Source of the DNA: Nocardioides sp. AX2bis
Lineage (GTDB): Bacteria > Actinomycetota > Actinomycetes > Propionibacteriales > Nocardioidaceae
Length of the DNA: 58,127 nucleotides
NCBI RefSeq assembly: GCF_902506435.1
Contig: NZ_LR733215.1
Coordinates: 456,026 to 514,152, forward strand
Reading direction: 5' to 3'
A program made the position numbers and the translations under genes. This document shows positions 8,255-17,146 of this stretch, in pieces. The notes below the pieces were generated by a model that did no database searches, was not told where the DNA came from, and was given only the letters and a program-made list of their open reading frames with translations. How positions within the stretch are numbered: position 1 is the stretch's first letter; each line of letters begins with the position of its first letter.

Positions 8255-9460
8255 CTAGCTGGTCTGGCGACGCCACGAACGGTGTGCTCCCTCGGCCACG
8301 ACCTCGCCGTAGATGCGTTCGAGCTGCGAGACGGTCGCCTCGGGCGTGTGACGAGCTTCGTACGCCGCACGTGCCGCGGAGCGGCGGGCCCGCCAGCTCG
8401 CGGGGTCGCGCGCGACGGAGGTGAGGACCGAGGCCAGCGAGCCGGCGTCACCGGTGCGGAAAGCCAGTCCCGCACCGTAGGGCACGACGTCTTCGGCGAT
8501 GTTCTCCAGGTCCGAGGTCACGAGCGGCGTGCCGACCGAGAGGCTCCGGAGCGTGACGAGCGGCTGGCCCTCGTACCACTCCGACGGCACCACGACACAT
8601 GTGGCCTCACCCATGAACGCCGTGACGTCCTCCTGGCTGAGCCATCCGACGTACTCGATGGTCTCGTCCTCGGCGCTGCGTTGCTCGACCAACCCACGCA
8701 GCGGCCCGTCACCCGCGATCCGCAGGACGAGACCAGGCGGCGATGAGGTGCGCCAGGCGTCGAGGAGCGTCCGCACGCCCTTGACATCGATGAGCCGGCC
8801 GGCAAATGCGACGTACGGCAGATCCTCCCGCGGACGGAAGGACGTCCCAGGATCCTCGACGGTGTTCGCCTTGACCGTGACGTGAGATTCCGGGATGCCG
8901 TCGCGCACCAACAGACGTTTGGAGAAGGGCGTGAGGGCGAGGAACCGGTTGATCGAGCCGTGCAGCGTGCCGAGCGAGCGGTGGAGCACGAGGCTCGCGG
9001 TCAGGGCGCCGGTGGCGGCCATGCTGTCGTGGTAGCACTTGTGACGGATCCCGGCGAGCTTGAAGGTGCTGCCCACGCAGTCCTCGCACGGCGCGCCGGC
9101 GCGGAAGCACGTCCCCGCCACGCAGGAGTAGCGATAGCTGTGCACCGTGGTGACGCTGGGGACGCCGCGTGCGGCTGCCACCCGGAAGACCGCGGGGGAC
9201 AGGAGCGGGAACGGGGTGTGGACGTGCAGCACGTCCGGCCGGAAGTCGTCGATCAACCGGCCGACATCGCGAGCCGCCTCCGCGTTCCAGACGGCCTTGG
9301 CGCCGGCACGGATCGCTGAGAGGCCCAGGTCGTCGGCCGCAGGCAGTGTGAAGGTCGTGACCTCGTGGCCCGCCCCCTCGAGGAGCAGCCCCTCATGGGC
9401 CAGCACCTCCATCGCGCCGCCGAGGCTCGCATGGTGGTTGTGGGCGAGCAGGATCCGCAT
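8255..9460 (-). CDS. GT4 family glycosyltransferase
   Basis: A 401-residue GT-B fold glycosyltransferase. The N-terminal half opens MRILLAHNHHASLGGAMEVL and has DVLHVHTPFPLL. It contains a Cys cluster (CVAGTCFRAGAPCEDC and CYHDS, about residues 113-144) common in a subgroup of actinobacterial GT4 enzymes and possibly structural. The C-terminal donor domain has AFAGRLIDVKGVRTLL and PSEWYEGQPLVTLRSL. In the usual EX7E motif the second Glu appears to be Arg (EGQPLVTLR). The ATG follows AAGGAG and lies 18 bases after the polymerase gene at 9479-10882, so the two form an operon. Likely adds one sugar to the lipid-linked repeat unit in the cytoplasm; donor and acceptor unknown. Confidence 0.88.
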   Translation of the reverse strand: MRILLAHNHHASLGGAMEVLAHEGLLLEGAGHEVTTFTLPAADDLGLSAIRAGAKAVWNAEAARDVGRLIDDFRPDVLHVHTPFPLLSPAVFRVAAARGVPSVTTVHSYRYSCVAGTCFRAGAPCEDCVGSTFKLAGIRHKCYHDSMAATGALTASLVLHRSLGTLHGSINRFLALTPFSKRLLVRDGIPESHVTVKANTVEDPGTSFRPREDLPYVAFAGRLIDVKGVRTLLDAWRTSSPPGLVLRIAGDGPLRGLVEQRSAEDETIEYVGWLSQEDVTAFMGEATCVVVPSEWYEGQPLVTLRSLSVGTPLVTSDLENIAEDVVPYGAGLAFRTGDAGSLASVLTSVARDPASWRARRSAARAAYEARHTPEATVSQLERIYGEVVAEGAHRSWRRQTS

Positions 9461-9478
9461 GCCACTCCTTCTAGGTCG

Positions 9479-10882
9479 TCATTCGGGGATGTCGGCGCTG
9501 CGAGGTCCAGTGGCGGGTGCCGCGCCCACCGGGTCCATCAGGGTCACGGGGTCCTGGGCCTCGACCATGGCAGGCCTGCTGTGCGGCGCGACGTACCACA
9601 TGATCAGGCCAAGGGGGACGAGCCATGCGGTGAAGGCCACCGGCCACTCGGGCCCGAACCCGGTCTGCAGGACGTAGATCATGGTGACGAGCGCGACCCC
9701 GAAGTTGAGCCCGCTCGGTGCCGCCATGCGCTGCGCACGCTGGAGGGCCCCGATGATCAGACCGGAGAGCAGCCCGCCGATCAGCACGCCCAACGGACCG
9801 AAGTTCAGCCACCACAGCGTGGGCGCACCGACCGGCCAGCCGTTGACCACCCGGGGTTGGTACACCTGTCTGAAGTCCTTGCCGGCGACGACCGAGGTGG
9901 GCTTGCCCTCCCAGAGGATGCGTGGGACGAATCCGCTCGCGCTGTTCGCGAAGTCGGAGCCGAGGCGGTAGGGACGGTCCTGCGGCCAGTCGCGGAACGC
10001 CAGCATGGAGGAGTCGAAGTAGATGGAGTTCGTGCCGATCGAGATCTGCCGCCACACGGAGGCCTCGGCCACGACGTCCTGCACCTCGCCCGAGACAAGC
10101 TGGTCCCGCGCCACCCTGAGTCCGGTGGACACGCCGACGACGATGACGGCCACAGCGAGGATCGCGGCGACCGCCGACCGGGCCCTGATCCGACCGCTTC
10201 GCCCCTGGATGAGACCGAGCACCAGCATCACACCCATGATGGCCAACGTGCTCCGCTGACCCCAGATGAACACCCAGAACCCGTTGAGGAGCGCGAGGGC
10301 GAAGAATGCCGGGGCGACGCGGCGCCCGACGGAGCTCCCCGCCTTGCGGAGCTCGATGACCGCGGCGACCGAGCAGAGCGCCCCCATCGCGGCGGGGACC
10401 TTGAGGAAGTAGAGACCGGTCAATGACTTGTCGATCTTGACGGCCCGGATGAAGTTGCCCACACCGCCGTACTGGATCGTGAGCAGGAGCGAGATCAAGG
10501 TCGCAAGGCTGGTGAGGACGACCACCACGGTCAGGAGGCGCCGGAGGTCGGGCGCTTGTCGAGCGAAGATCAGGGTCGACCGGAACGTCGCGCGGGTGCT
10601 CGTCACGTACGCGCCGGCGAAGAACATCGCCAGGAACGCGGTCAACCAGAGCACGGTCGTGGTCGCGAGCGCGGCGACCTGGCGTTCTTCGAAGAACTGC
10701 TCTGGGTACGGGACGTCGAGACCGCTCGCGATAAGCACTGCCCTCAGGCCGTAGAACAGCGCGAACACCAGCGCGAAGAGCATCACGACGTCCGAGGGTC
10801 CGCGAGACAGGCGCCACACGATCGCACCCAGCACCATGAAGAGGAGCGCGGTAGCCAAGATCAGGGGCAGCTGCGACACCAT
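9479..10882 (-). CDS. oligosaccharide repeat-unit polymerase (Wzy/O-antigen polymerase-like)
   Basis: A 467-residue polytopic membrane protein with roughly ten to twelve hydrophobic segments (LPLILATALLFMVLGAIVW at the start, GLNFGVALVTMIYVLQTGF late) and a large extracytoplasmic loop around FVPRILWEGKPTSV, as in Wzy-type polymerases. Wzy joins lipid-linked repeat units at the outer face of the membrane. The ATG at 10882 is chosen because GAGG precedes it and the longer frame adds an arginine-rich non-membrane stretch. It is first in an operon with the GT4 gene downstream and divergent from a flippase gene at 11183. A second polymerase-like gene lies at 45134-46417. Confidence 0.8.
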   Translation of the reverse strand: MVSQLPLILATALLFMVLGAIVWRLSRGPSDVVMLFALVFALFYGLRAVLIASGLDVPYPEQFFEERQVAALATTTVLWLTAFLAMFFAGAYVTSTRATFRSTLIFARQAPDLRRLLTVVVVLTSLATLISLLLTIQYGGVGNFIRAVKIDKSLTGLYFLKVPAAMGALCSVAAVIELRKAGSSVGRRVAPAFFALALLNGFWVFIWGQRSTLAIMGVMLVLGLIQGRSGRIRARSAVAAILAVAVIVVGVSTGLRVARDQLVSGEVQDVVAEASVWRQISIGTNSIYFDSSMLAFRDWPQDRPYRLGSDFANSASGFVPRILWEGKPTSVVAGKDFRQVYQPRVVNGWPVGAPTLWWLNFGPLGVLIGGLLSGLIIGALQRAQRMAAPSGLNFGVALVTMIYVLQTGFGPEWPVAFTAWLVPLGLIMWYVAPHSRPAMVEAQDPVTLMDPVGAAPATGPRSADIPE

Positions 10883-11182
10883 GAGGGACCTCGTTCTTCT
10901 CTGCGGCCTGGGAAGGCGACCTCTGGCACGACGGCACGGGCGAGCAACCGGCACCCCCCCCCGATCCGCCGAGGCTACGCGGAGGTGAGCGGCGCCGCCG
11001 GGGCCGACCCCGGCAACGGTAGCCCAGCACCTCTCGACGAGGCGCGTTCTGGTCAAGGCACGTCAATCGCCGGAGGCGTGACGACGAAGCTCGGAGGTGG
11101 CGTTAGTATCGCCGCGATCGTCGCAGGCCGAGACCGTCGGGCACGCTGCGTCCCGGAGCGAGAAGATGAGAGCGACCTCAGG
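10883..11182. other. divergent intergenic region
   Basis: This 300-base gap separates the leftward polymerase operon from the rightward flippase gene. I see no gene. TAGTAT at 11104-11109 could be a -10 element for the flippase, but no convincing -35 lies 16-19 bases upstream. A C-rich run (about 10955-10962) is the only other notable feature. Confidence 0.4.
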
Positions 11183-12547
11183 ATGCCTTCCTCGCACCGC
11201 ATGCGCCGCCAGCCCAGGCCGCGCGCTTCAGTGCTCGCTGCTCTGCGCTGGTTCGTCGTCTCCTACGGGCTCGCCGTCACCGGCTACGTCGCCATCAACG
11301 CCATGGTCAGCCGGTGGCTGGGGTTGGACGGGTTCGCCGACTTCGTCATCATCCTCACCGTCGCCACGGGCCTGGGTCAGCTGGCCCTCGTCGGTGTCCA
11401 TCGTGGAGGCTTGCGTGAAGCCGCCAAGCTGACAGAGTCCCCTGACGCGGAGGTGCTGGCGACCCTGCGGGCCGGAGTACAGGTGGCGGCCCGAGGGACG
11501 CTCCCCGCCGTCGGCGTGCTGAGTGGTGCCGTGGTTTACGCAGTGGTGGGCGGCAACGAGGTCGAGCGCATCCTCCTCGGCGTCTCCTGCGCCTTGCTGG
11601 TGGTCCTGAACGGTCTCCAGAAGCTGTGGGCCAACTACCTGCGTGGTTTCGGCGAGATCCGACTCGCCGGTCTGCTGGAGGGGCGGTCTGGAGGGGGTCT
11701 CGTCAGTCTGTGCCAGGCCGTCGCAGTCCTGGTCATCTGGGTGGCCTTCCCGGGAACCGGCCTCGTGGGTGCCCTGGGTGCCCTGATCATCGGGTTCACC
11801 CTCCCCGTGCTCTACGGGGGACACAGGGTGAACCTTCGTTGGGGACACGTGCAGTTCGAGTCGCACTTCATCTCCGACCTGCGCACCACCGTCGCAGCCA
11901 ACTGGCGCTTCGCGGTGAACCACCTCGGGGCCTTCCTAGGGACCAACATCGAGCTGTGGCTCGCGGGTCTGCTGCTGGCGAGCTCCCAGGCATCTCTGTT
12001 CTCCGCCGCTCAGAGGATCGCGTTGCTGCTGGTGATCCCGCTGATCTCGGCGCAGGTGGTATTTGCTCCGGTGTGTGCGCGCCTTCTCGCGACCGGTGAG
12101 ATCCGACGGCTCCAGTCCGTGCTGCGGACCGGGGCGACGGTGGCACTCCTGGTCTCGGCCGTCCTGCTGACCCCGATCCTCCTCGCGCCGGACAGGGTGG
12201 TCGCCCTGGTGTTCGGCGACACCTTCGAAGGTGCTGCCTTGCCCCTCCTGATCCTGAGCATCTCCTCGGTGGCCAATGTGGCCACCGGGTTGTCCGGGAT
12301 CGCGCTGACCATGTCGCACCGCGAAGGCGTCGCCGCTGCCATCCAGGCAGCGACGGTGGTCGCCCAGGTCGTCGTCGGTGTGGCGGCCGCGCTCGTCTGG
12401 GGTCTGAACGGCCTCGCAGTCAGCGCGACGACGTTCGTCACCCTGAACTACGTCGGCCAGTGGATCGCAGTGAGGCGCCTGCTCGGTCTCTGGACTCAAC
12501 CGACCTTCCGGCCCCGCTTCGGAGACCTGCGCCGGGCCGAGGGGTGA
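11183..12547 (+). CDS. Wzx-like polysaccharide flippase
   Basis: A 454-residue polytopic membrane protein of the MATE/MOP flippase superfamily. Features include LRWFVVSYGLAVTGYVAINAMVSRWLGLDGFADF at the N-terminus (quoted in pieces: SRWLGLDGFADF), a central FAVNHLGAFLGTNIELWLAG segment and LLASSQASLFSAAQRIALLL, typical of proteins that move undecaprenyl-linked repeat units across the membrane. The start is ATG 11183; ATG 11201 is also possible, while the much longer upstream frame is not coding. It is convergent with the sulfotransferase gene, only 24 bases apart. It is one of three flippases in the window, which suggests more than one repeat unit or recent replacement. Confidence 0.85.
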   Translation: MPSSHRMRRQPRPRASVLAALRWFVVSYGLAVTGYVAINAMVSRWLGLDGFADFVIILTVATGLGQLALVGVHRGGLREAAKLTESPDAEVLATLRAGVQVAARGTLPAVGVLSGAVVYAVVGGNEVERILLGVSCALLVVLNGLQKLWANYLRGFGEIRLAGLLEGRSGGGLVSLCQAVAVLVIWVAFPGTGLVGALGALIIGFTLPVLYGGHRVNLRWGHVQFESHFISDLRTTVAANWRFAVNHLGAFLGTNIELWLAGLLLASSQASLFSAAQRIALLLVIPLISAQVVFAPVCARLLATGEIRRLQSVLRTGATVALLVSAVLLTPILLAPDRVVALVFGDTFEGAALPLLILSISSVANVATGLSGIALTMSHREGVAAAIQAATVVAQVVVGVAAALVWGLNGLAVSATTFVTLNYVGQWIAVRRLLGLWTQPTFRPRFGDLRRAEG

Positions 12548-12571
12548 TGGTCGCCCCGCGTCAGGTCCGGT

Positions 12572-13507
12572 TCAGTGGGCCGCGGTCACCCAAGCGGGGA
12601 GCTCGCGCTGCACGTGGCCCTCAAGAAGTCCTGCGAGCTGGTCCAGGTCAGCCGCGAACCGAGGTGCCAGGAGGCCTCGCGTCCGGGGGTCGACGCCGTC
12701 GGGCCTGAGCGCGGCGCGCCGGACGAGCTCGCGTACGCGATAGGAGGTGAAGCGCTTGACAGTTCGTCGCACGGCCTCGTTGCGGGTGGCGGCCCAGATG
12801 ATCCGGTGCGCCGTGGCCGACCGAGGGGTCCCGGAGATGTTCACCCGCGGCACGCCGGCGCCCTCGCCCGGGGCCGGGGGTGCTCCGATGTGCCGCAGGA
12901 CCTCGCCGACCGTCCCCTCGTAGTCGGCCTGGAGATCGTCGTAGAACCAGATCCCGACCTGCTCGGCAGGGAAAGCGGCCAGGAAGGCCGACACAGCCTC
13001 CGCGTAGCGACTCATCGACTCGTAGTGCCAGAGGTGGTGCCAGCCCGCCTCCTGGCGAACGTGCTCCGACTCGAAGGCCTGTAGGAACGACTCCTCCGGC
13101 TCGAAGCCGCGGGCACGCATGTACTGATAGGCCGAGAACGCTCGGTCCACGGGCTCGCGCAGGATGATCACGATGCGCATCTGCGGGTTCATGGCCAGGA
13201 TTTCGGGGATCGCGCTCTGGTGGTAGTACAGAGTGGAGACCGAGCCGTCGCCGCGGCAGGGCTGATCGGCGTCGGCGTAGAGCGAGAGATAGGCCTCTCG
13301 CTCGGTGACCGCGACGCGGTTGATTGTGGCTTCGTCTCCTGGAGCCTGGAACTCCGCGGGCTTGCCGTGCAACGCGAAGAAGTGTGGCTCCTTCGGCTCG
13401 GTGACGAAGACACCAGGATGCGTACGCAGACCCTCGACGACACCGGTGGTGCCGCTACGACCAGCCCCGGCGACCAGGAAAGTGGGCATAGGCATGTGGT
13501 CGGGCAC
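12572..13507 (-). CDS. PAPS-dependent sulfotransferase (1 of 3)
   Basis: A 311-residue cytoplasmic sulfotransferase. The 5'-phosphosulfate loop is FLVAGAGRSGTTGVVEGL at the N-terminus and the 3'-phosphate-binding segment is RIVIILREPVDRAFSAYQY, both positioned as in the family. It would transfer sulfate from PAPS to a hydroxyl of a sugar or lipid. The GTG at 13507 is chosen because GGAGG lies five bases upstream; the longer frame adds a Cys/Arg-rich stretch with no family match. Two further sulfotransferases (31210-32133, 33746-34663) plus cysDN and APS kinase occur in this window, pointing to a sulfated polysaccharide. The acceptor is unknown. Confidence 0.88.
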   Translation of the reverse strand: MPDHMPMPTFLVAGAGRSGTTGVVEGLRTHPGVFVTEPKEPHFFALHGKPAEFQAPGDEATINRVAVTEREAYLSLYADADQPCRGDGSVSTLYYHQSAIPEILAMNPQMRIVIILREPVDRAFSAYQYMRARGFEPEESFLQAFESEHVRQEAGWHHLWHYESMSRYAEAVSAFLAAFPAEQVGIWFYDDLQADYEGTVGEVLRHIGAPPAPGEGAGVPRVNISGTPRSATAHRIIWAATRNEAVRRTVKRFTSYRVRELVRRAALRPDGVDPRTRGLLAPRFAADLDQLAGLLEGHVQRELPAWVTAAH

Positions 13508-13553
13508 GGCAACCTCCGGACGCGGGTACGCCACCCGTCTGGGGGACGGGCGC

Positions 13554-13559
13554 AGACTA
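13554..13559 (-). promoter_or_regulatory. candidate -10 for the sulfotransferase gene
   Basis: On the minus strand TAGTCT (within TTAGTCTG) lies about 46 bases upstream of the GTG at 13507, in the divergent gap with the GT4 gene at 13740. On the other strand TAGGCT near 13652 could serve the GT4 gene. No -35 is clear for either. Confidence 0.3.
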
Positions 13560-13739
13560 ACTTGTCCGACCGGCATCCCGCAGATCAGGCCTCCGGTCGC
13601 CAAGGATGTTTCCTGTCGCGGACATCGGCACACATGTGCTGCGGACGCCTTAGGCTGCACACTGGTGTCGACAGCATCGCTGTCCTTCCGTGTGGGCCGC
13701 GCGGGACGGTCGAAACGGACTCGCTCAGGGAGAATTCAG

Positions 13740-14849
13740 TTGCGCATCTTGCACGTGTCCGAGGTGCAGTGGGGGGGTGTCGTCAACCTCATTCGCGAGT
13801 TCACCGAGGAGCAGGTGGCGCGTGGCGACGAAGTGCTGGTCCTGACGCCGTCCGGGTTCCCGTCCCTCGACAATGCCGACATCGAGCGCTGGGATCTCGA
13901 CAGGGGCAAGCCGGCGACCTACTTGCGGGCGTACCGCCAGCTCCGCCGGGCAGTGAGCACGTTCCGACCCGACGTGGTCCACCTGCACTCTTTCGTCGCC
14001 GGCTTCCTGGGGCGTCTGCCCGGCGCGGTGGCGGGCACGCCCATCGTGTACCAGCCGCACGCGTGGTCGTTCGACCTGCGGGAAGAACGCCTCTTCCAGC
14101 AGTCGGTCAAGGCCTGGGAGAGGGTCGCCGGGTGGCACACGAACGTGATGGTGACGAACTGCGAGGCGGAGATCGAGGAGGGGCTCTCGATCGGCGTCCG
14201 AACACCGGGCGTCAGCATCGGAGTCGCCATCGACCCCGGGCACTTCCACCCGGTGGACGAGCTCGAGCGCGAGCGACACCGACGTGACTGTGGAGTCACG
14301 TCGGGACGGATGCTCGTCGTGGTGGGTCGGCTGGTGCGTCAGAAGGGCCAGGACCAGCTGGTGGCCAGCTGGGAGCGGCGGCCGATTCCGGACACCGAGC
14401 TGGTGCTGGTCGGACCTGGTGACCAGGAGGGCCTCGCGGCGCTCGCGCCGAAGCAGTGGGGCAGCAGTATCCGTGCGGTCGGGGAGCAGAATGACGTTCG
14501 CCCCTGGATCTGGGCGTCGGACGCCGTGGTGCTCGCGTCACGCTACGAGACCGTGGCCCTTGCGGTCGCCGAGGCGATGTCTTGCGGCCGAGCAGTCGTG
14601 GCGACGGCTGTGAACGGCACCAGCGAGGTGGTCCTGGGCGGCCACCTCCCCCCGGCGGGCCGGATCGTGCCACTCGGCGCCATGGACGAGTTGCTCGACG
14701 ACGTGACGAGGATCCTGGCCGAGCCCGCCACCGCAGCCGGCATGGCTGCTGCCGGGCGGATCAGGGCCGAGGAGCACTTCAGCCCTGCCACGGTCGCAGA
14801 CCGCTTGCGAGCCGCTTATCTCCAGGCGATCGGCAGTCTGCCCGACTGA
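13740..14849 (+). CDS. GT4 family glycosyltransferase
   Basis: A 369-residue GT-B fold enzyme. The N-terminus reads LRILHVSEVQWGGVVNLIREF with the usual Gly-rich acceptor loop, then DVVHLHSFVAGFLGRL. The donor domain has LVVVGRLVRQKGQDQLV and SRYETVALAVAEAMSCGRAV, with the EX7E pair intact. The start is TTG 13740, with GGGAGA seven bases upstream; the longer frame is arginine-rich and overlaps the neighbouring sulfotransferase. It probably adds a sugar to the lipid-linked repeat unit. Divergent from the sulfotransferase, it ends 52 bases before the convergent acyltransferase gene. Confidence 0.87.
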   Translation: MRILHVSEVQWGGVVNLIREFTEEQVARGDEVLVLTPSGFPSLDNADIERWDLDRGKPATYLRAYRQLRRAVSTFRPDVVHLHSFVAGFLGRLPGAVAGTPIVYQPHAWSFDLREERLFQQSVKAWERVAGWHTNVMVTNCEAEIEEGLSIGVRTPGVSIGVAIDPGHFHPVDELERERHRRDCGVTSGRMLVVVGRLVRQKGQDQLVASWERRPIPDTELVLVGPGDQEGLAALAPKQWGSSIRAVGEQNDVRPWIWASDAVVLASRYETVALAVAEAMSCGRAVVATAVNGTSEVVLGGHLPPAGRIVPLGAMDELLDDVTRILAEPATAAGMAAAGRIRAEEHFSPATVADRLRAAYLQAIGSLPD

Positions 14850-14901
14850 CGGTCGGACTCGACGGGTTCGGTCCACCCTGGTCGTAGCTCTCCGGGCTTC
14901 G

Positions 14902-17049
14902 TCACAGCTTGGGCAGCGCCGCGTACAGGCGCGGCGCAAGGGTGAGGGCGTAGGTAGAGGTGAGGTGGTTGCTGTCGCGGTAGACCAGGGCGTCACCGAT
15001 CACCGGAGAGCACTCGCGCGTCGGGCACACCGCGTTCTCGAGGTTGATGAACTCGACGCGGGGCAGGGACTTCGCCGCGGCTTCGAGGGGTGTGCCGTCG
15101 CGCATTGCCTCTGGCCGGGAGACGGCACAGGCTGTGAGATCGTCGGGGTGCTCGCTCACGCACGCGGGCACGTCGATGCCAGGACGAGGTGTGTCCTTGA
15201 GGACGACCACGTTCGCTCCGGACTCCAGAAACGAGCCCCAGCTGGTCTCGTAGCTCTCCCGCAGCGGCTCGAAGCTCGCCTCGTAGGACAGCTGTTCGGG
15301 ATCGACGATCTTGCGGAACACGTCCGAGAGGATGACCAGGTCCGGAGGATCGCTGGCCAGTGCGGAGGCGACGTTCCCGGACCACGTCGTGCACTGCGGG
15401 TACGGCCGCGCGTCGTAGGCCACAGTGATGCCGGTCGCGTACGTGCAGTTCTGCTTCGCGTAGATGCTGAGCCGCCATTCCCGCTCACGGGCGATGGCAG
15501 TCAGGGGTGCGGCCCACTGGGCCGCATGGGAGTCGCCGACTAGGGCCACCTCGATGCTGCTGTCGACGTCGCCGGTGACACATGGCTCGGGCGACACGTC
15601 ATCGAGTCGCTTCACGCACTCGTCCCCCACATTGTCCCGCAGCGCCACGAGCGGGTCGGGCGTGATCGAGTCGGCACGGGACACCGGTGCGCCCGCCCGG
15701 TCACCGAGGGCGGGAGTGTCGAGCACGAGCGCGCCGAGCTTCGGCGCGTCAGACGGCTGCGGCCCGCCGCCCAGCGAGATCGCCAGGGGCGCCGGCGGTG
15801 TCGCGGGTGGCCAGGCGGCGCCGAGAACGACGGCGCTGGCGACGGCGCCGGCGACCGTGCATGCGCCGCCCACCCGCAACGTTCGCCAGGTGTGTCCGGC
15901 CAGGGCCCGGCTCCGGCGGACGGGGTCCTCGATCAAGCGGAAGCTCAGGTAGGCCGGGACCGTGGCGAGGAGGACGACGACGACCCCTTCCGCCGCGCTG
16001 AGGTCGCGGGCCAGCGCTGCCGCGACGATGACCAGCATCGGCCAGTGCCAGAGGTAGAGGGAGTAGGAGAGCTTCCCTACCCATTGCAGCGGTCGGAGGC
16101 CCAGGACGAGGGTCGGGCCCCACCGGTGCGGCACGAGGCCCGCGAGGATGATGACGGCGGTGGCCACCGTGGGGTACGCCGCCGCGGTGCCGGGGAAGGG
16201 TGTCGTCTCGTCGATCAAGAACGCAGAGGTCAGGAGCACCGTAAGGCCGAGCCAGCCGACGACGGCTCCTGCCAGGGGCGACATCACCCGAGGGACGTAG
16301 ATCGCGACGATCGCGACGACCCCGCCGACTGACAGCTCCCAGAGGCGGGTCGATGTCGCGAAGTAGGCGGCGGAGGGATCGGTCGACGTCAGGTGGATCG
16401 ACCAGGCCAGGGAGGGGACGGCCAGGACGAGCAACACGAACAATGACGCCAGGGTCAGGGGCCACCGCTGCCCTTCCCTGCGCCGGCGCCGACCGATGAG
16501 CGCCAGAGCAAGGAGGAGGAGGACCGGCCAGACGACGTAGTACTGCTCCTCGACGGCCAAGGTCCAGAAGTGCTGCAGCGGGCTCTTCGAGAGGCCCTCC
16601 GCGTTGTAGTCGGTCGCGACCTCGGCAAGGCGCCAGTTCTGCACGTACAGGGCGCTGGCAAGGATGTCCTTGCCGATGTCGGGCCATCGGATAGGCGGCA
16701 CCAGCAACAACGTGGCAGCGCCGGTCGCCAGGAGCACCGTGGCCGCTGCGGGGAGGAGCCTCTTGGCGCGGCGTGCGTAGAAGCCGGCCAGTGAGAGCGT
16801 CCCGGTCGCGGCTACCTCGCGCAGCAGCAGCGACGTCATCAGGAACCCGGAGATGACGAAGAAGACGTCCACCCCGATGAAGCCGCCGGCGAGGGGAATG
16901 CCCGCATGAAGGACGAGGACCAGCGTCACCGCCACTGCCCGGAGGCCCTCGATGTCCGGCCTCAGGTGTGTCGGAGATCGTTGCTGGTCCGTCCCAGTCC
17001 CCGTCCCGGGATCGGCCGGCCTATCGGTGGTGCTGGTCTGCGTCGTCAT
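14902..17049 (-). CDS. OafA-type acyltransferase 3 with C-terminal SGNH domain
   Basis: A 715-residue integral membrane protein. The N-terminal acyltransferase-3 domain (about residues 30-400, ten or so helices) opens LRPDIEGLRAVAVTLVLVLH, with the His used by this family, and has VDVFFVISGFLM and WTLAVEEQYYVVWP. The C-terminal extracytoplasmic SGNH-like domain has GDSHAAQWA (catalytic Ser block) and near the end RDSNHLTSTYA (Asp-x-x-His). These proteins move acetyl or other acyl groups across the membrane onto sugars. The ATG at 17049 avoids an Arg-rich upstream extension. It follows the Wzz gene on the same strand by 97 bases. Likely O-acylates the exopolysaccharide; donor and position unknown. 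Confidence 0.9.
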   Translation of the reverse strand: MTTQTSTTDRPADPGTGTGTDQQRSPTHLRPDIEGLRAVAVTLVLVLHAGIPLAGGFIGVDVFFVISGFLMTSLLLREVAATGTLSLAGFYARRAKRLLPAAATVLLATGAATLLLVPPIRWPDIGKDILASALYVQNWRLAEVATDYNAEGLSKSPLQHFWTLAVEEQYYVVWPVLLLLALALIGRRRRREGQRWPLTLASLFVLLVLAVPSLAWSIHLTSTDPSAAYFATSTRLWELSVGGVVAIVAIYVPRVMSPLAGAVVGWLGLTVLLTSAFLIDETTPFPGTAAAYPTVATAVIILAGLVPHRWGPTLVLGLRPLQWVGKLSYSLYLWHWPMLVIVAAALARDLSAAEGVVVVLLATVPAYLSFRLIEDPVRRSRALAGHTWRTLRVGGACTVAGAVASAVVLGAAWPPATPPAPLAISLGGGPQPSDAPKLGALVLDTPALGDRAGAPVSRADSITPDPLVALRDNVGDECVKRLDDVSPEPCVTGDVDSSIEVALVGDSHAAQWAAPLTAIAREREWRLSIYAKQNCTYATGITVAYDARPYPQCTTWSGNVASALASDPPDLVILSDVFRKIVDPEQLSYEASFEPLRESYETSWGSFLESGANVVVLKDTPRPGIDVPACVSEHPDDLTACAVSRPEAMRDGTPLEAAAKSLPRVEFINLENAVCPTRECSPVIGDALVYRDSNHLTSTYALTLAPRLYAALPKL

Positions 17050-17146
17050 CTCCGACCCCCCCGTCGGTCTGCGTCTCGCAGCGAACGGTGCGGTCTGCCG
17101 AGACGCGGCAGAGGCTAACCCGGCCGGATCGGTACCGATCCGGTTC

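Noticed and set aside
10556..12547. 663-residue frame ending in the flippase
   Set aside because: The first 209 codons run antisense to the polymerase and through the divergent gap; membrane coding starts at 11183.
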